Shown here one piece after another: positions 61,284-64,000 of a stretch of DNA of 64,000 nucleotides; position 1 is the stretch's first letter, and the number at the start of each line of letters is the position of its first letter. The notes beneath the pieces were generated by a model. The model made no database searches, was not told the DNA's origin, and saw only the letters and a list, made by a program, of their open reading frames with translations. Source of the stretch: Drosophila persimilis (lineage: Eukaryota; Arthropoda; Insecta; Diptera; Drosophilidae); contig NW_020825322.1 in the NCBI RefSeq assembly GCF_003286085.1, positions 2,294,001-2,358,000 on the forward strand, written 5' to 3'. A program made the position numbers and the translations under genes.

Positions 61284-62354
61284 ATGTAAACAAGAAATCT
61301 TGGCAATTGTCGAGTTTATCATTCAGATCCATCCAAAAAAGGAGTCTCCAGAAAGGTTTGGCCCTCCCTTGCATCGGCATGGACCTCCCTTACAGCCTTT
61401 CGCTCTTCTGCCCTGCAGGCGGGTCCCGGCTTGCTGTCACGAGCCTGTGCCGCAATATCTCGACCCTCGGTACAGCTGTGTAGCTCTGGAGGGCAGCGAT
61501 AAGGCAGAATGCATCACTGTCGCTGGCGATCTAATGCATTGGCCGATGAAATGGTGGGAGCTCCTAGCAGGGACTGTTCAATTTATTAGCTGGAACCCCG
61601 ATTGGTCACCCTCACTTAGAGCTTAGCGTGCTGCAGGAATTGTGACAGCCCCTTGCCAGGAAATGGAGGTGACGCGGCACGTGTTCCGCCAAAAGGCCGT
61701 TCCATCGGGCCAGTAGTAGAAAATTTCCATATTGTATATCCAAAACTCAATTTCTATGAATTTATTGCAATTTTTATGGAATTTTTTACTTTTGTTTTTG
61801 TATTATTTTCCTGGTGTTTGTGTTTTCTTTGGTGGAAAAAGGAGCAAAAACGAACCTATTCAGTTTTTGTTCTCTTGAATTTTATTTTGGAAGCCATTAT
61901 CGCCCTTTGGGCATATGAAGTTGGGTTCAAATATTTGTGGATTTATTTATAATGTTTTTCCAGCTTTTCCACCCACACACACACACCCACACACACACAA
62001 ACATACACATAAATTACCGCCACCCCATCTATTGACTACTCGCTACCTCGCTTCCTTGAGTGTTGTATGCAAATAATTGCCGAGTGCTCCACCCCCCCAG
62101 CGCCAACGAGTGTGCTTCGTACTCGTGGCATAGTTGTTTGTGTAGGCTGATGCTGATGCTGCTGCTGCTTTTTTGGGGGTCCACGGTCCAGGGTCCAGCA
62201 CTCAGTCCTGGACTAATAAGCCGGGGGCGGTCGGGGGGGTTTGGGCGGAAATTTAAACAATGAACTGCCATGCCCATTAATATTACTTTGGGCCACTCGC
62301 AACTTTGACTTTGCTCCTTGCTGCTTGCTCCTTGATGCTCCCTCCCCTGCTTTC

Positions 62355-62392
<38 letters not shown>

Positions 62393-64000
62393 TGTGTGTT
62401 TGTTTGTTTGTTTGCCTTGTCGCTGAGCCAACAAAAGCGCCAGACGTGAGAGCGCGGTTTTGGCTTTTGTTTTTTTTGTTTTTTAATTTTATTTTTATTA
62501 TTTTGCTGGTGTTTGTGTTGGAAAGTTCACAAGTCGCTTTGATTCCCGTGGCCCTTGGACAGGCTGCCACCTGCCTGTTCGGGGCGAAATAATATGCATG
62601 CAGTGGAATGGCATTTCAGAAGAACGCAAATCCAAAATCCACACTATTCGGAAACAGTTTCAAAATAAATACATATAGAAATCTCTCTGAGAGACAGTCT
62701 GTCACGGAATCTGTTAAAGTAGAAGCGATTTCAACCGCAAAAACGATTCGAAGATCTAGAAAGATTTTTTTAATGCAAGTTTGTGTTTTTTTTGGCAAAC
62801 TGAATTGAATTTCACTCTCAGGGAAAATCCAAAAAGCCATTTTCCCTCAACTTTTCGTCACTGAGAGTGAGAGAGAGAGGGGCGCCAGCCAGAGGGCAAA
62901 TGAAGAGGAAGCAGCATGAGGGCAAGGGGAAGAGCAAGAAACAAAACAGAGAAAAGAAAAAATATAAGTTTTTCGAGAGAGAATGGGTGAAGGGAGCGGG
63001 TAGGGGAGGTGGGGTTTTTTTTGGGGGGGGAGGGGAGGTTGAAACAAAGTTATTATTACTTTAATTTTGTGAGTCAGTTGTGAGGACTCGAGCGTCGAAG
63101 TTTTTTCGGTTTTTCTTTGGTTTGTTGGAGGATGTGGTGTTCCAGTCCCCACTGTGATTCGTCCCCCCCTCCAGTGCCCTCTCAAACACTGGCGCCACCC
63201 TTCCGGCCCGCCCTGCATTATCCAGCTGCCGGGCTTTCAACATACCCTGTGCAGCCTACGAAAATCGTGTACCCCTGACATGTGTGGCCGTTACTCTTCT
63301 GAACATTTTTTATTTTAATATTATTTGGTCTTTTTTTGGAACGCAGATATTCGTTGCAGCTTCTTTCTCTGGAAAATCATTTAAAAAATTTAAATAATAA
63401 ATAAATATTAAAAAAAAAACATAAAACACAATCAAAATTAAAAAGAAATAAAAACCTTATTAATAAAAAATAAAATAATTCAAAATTAAATAAAATAATC
63501 TTGCTCATTGCAGTTTCATCGAAAAATTCCGAAGGAATTCACTGGAAGCGCGTTGCGGATCAATCCCTTCCTTTACTCCGCCCCGGAAAAGAACAAGACA
63601 ATCGGGCGGATCAGGGAGAACCAGGGCGGACCAGTTGGAATATCAGCAGCACTGGGAAAGGACAAACTATCCAAGATAGTGGCCAAGAGTGTGGAACAAG
63701 CTGAAACCCATACAAATGAAAATCGAAATGGCATTAAGGAAAATCTTAGGGCTTTCTGGAAACTGGAATGCAATACAGTATTGGGAATTGTAATGCTTTT
63801 GCTTCAATTTCTACAGAGTGTGAGTCCGATTTGAATCAGAGCCAGGGAACGTGCAGAATGAATCATTTTTCCTATCTACGGATCTATGTATATGATATGC
63901 TATGATAAGCAGATCTCTAGATCTTATAAGTAGCTGCCATTGAAGCAGTGGATATGCCAGGATAGCTAGGGCTTCGGTTCGAAACGGAATTTTCTTTTAT
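61284..64000. other. Non-coding stretch at right edge
   Basis: Contains CA repeats (about 61973-61999), GT then TTTG repeats (62359-62415), GA-rich and G-rich runs (62860-63040) and an AT-rich block (about 63300-63505). After an acceptor-like TTGCTCATTGCAG ending at 63512 an open frame runs 108 codons to 63834, but no family is recognised and there is no defended start. Confidence 0.45.
62359..62391 (+). repeat. (TG)n microsatellite
   Basis: About 16 uninterrupted units, followed by a TTTG run. Confidence 0.95.

Noticed and set aside
61300..61626. 108-codon frame just after IntS15
   Set aside because: It begins with a non-ATG codon, runs through the IntS15 3' flank after its polyadenylation signal, and resembles no family.

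Overview
The window looks like a gene-poor stretch of a Drosophila chromosome, with AT-rich blocks, many dinucleotide and hexanucleotide repeats, and short-intron insect genes. Three things support this. There are four small intermoult 'glue' type secretory genes of the new-glue (ng)/Sgs kind. There is a mini-me/DINE-1-like non-autonomous element with its (GGAC/AGAC)n tract and conserved core. The two conserved eukaryotic genes, a MEC-17/ATAT tubulin acetyltransferase and an Integrator subunit 15, are short and nearly or wholly intronless, with a Drosophila DRE element upstream of the second. The element resembles ones I associate with the obscura group, but I cannot prove the species from sequence alone.

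Layout. 1-1.3 kb: a single-exon alpha-tubulin acetyltransferase on the minus strand. 2.0-4.1 kb: a divergent pair of nearly identical glue-type genes (2823-3185 minus, 3632-3985 plus) sharing a 446-bp intergenic promoter region. 7.8-8.4 kb: a more diverged glue-type gene with its own TATA box. 13.7-14.8 kb: the mini-me/DINE-1-like element. 17.46-17.61 kb: a 19-bp minisatellite. 25.37-25.67 kb: a broken, internally deleted importin-beta (Ketel-type) relic. 46.76-48.2 kb: a third copy of the glue gene, about 43 kb from the pair. Its 5' flank matches one member of the pair and its 3' flank matches the other. 60.07-61.28 kb: the Integrator subunit 15 gene, two exons with a 70-bp intron. Everything else is non-coding as far as I can see, apart from a few low-confidence open stretches.

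How it fits together. The glue-type genes share one plan: signal peptide, Thr/Ala/Ser-rich mucin-like middle and a strongly basic tail, with a TATA or TATA-like box about 33-35 bp before an arthropod TCAGT-type initiator. This is what is expected of genes strongly expressed in the late-larval salivary gland. In D. melanogaster the ng genes, Sgs4 and Pig1 lie inside a very large intron of dunce on the X. The long gene-free DNA here may therefore be part of such an intron, but I found no dunce exon, so this is inference.

The most interesting signals are the chimeric, inverted, dispersed glue-gene triplet with its duplicated downstream block of unknown meaning, the importin-beta relic, and the ATAT and IntS15 genes within the same gene-poor DNA.
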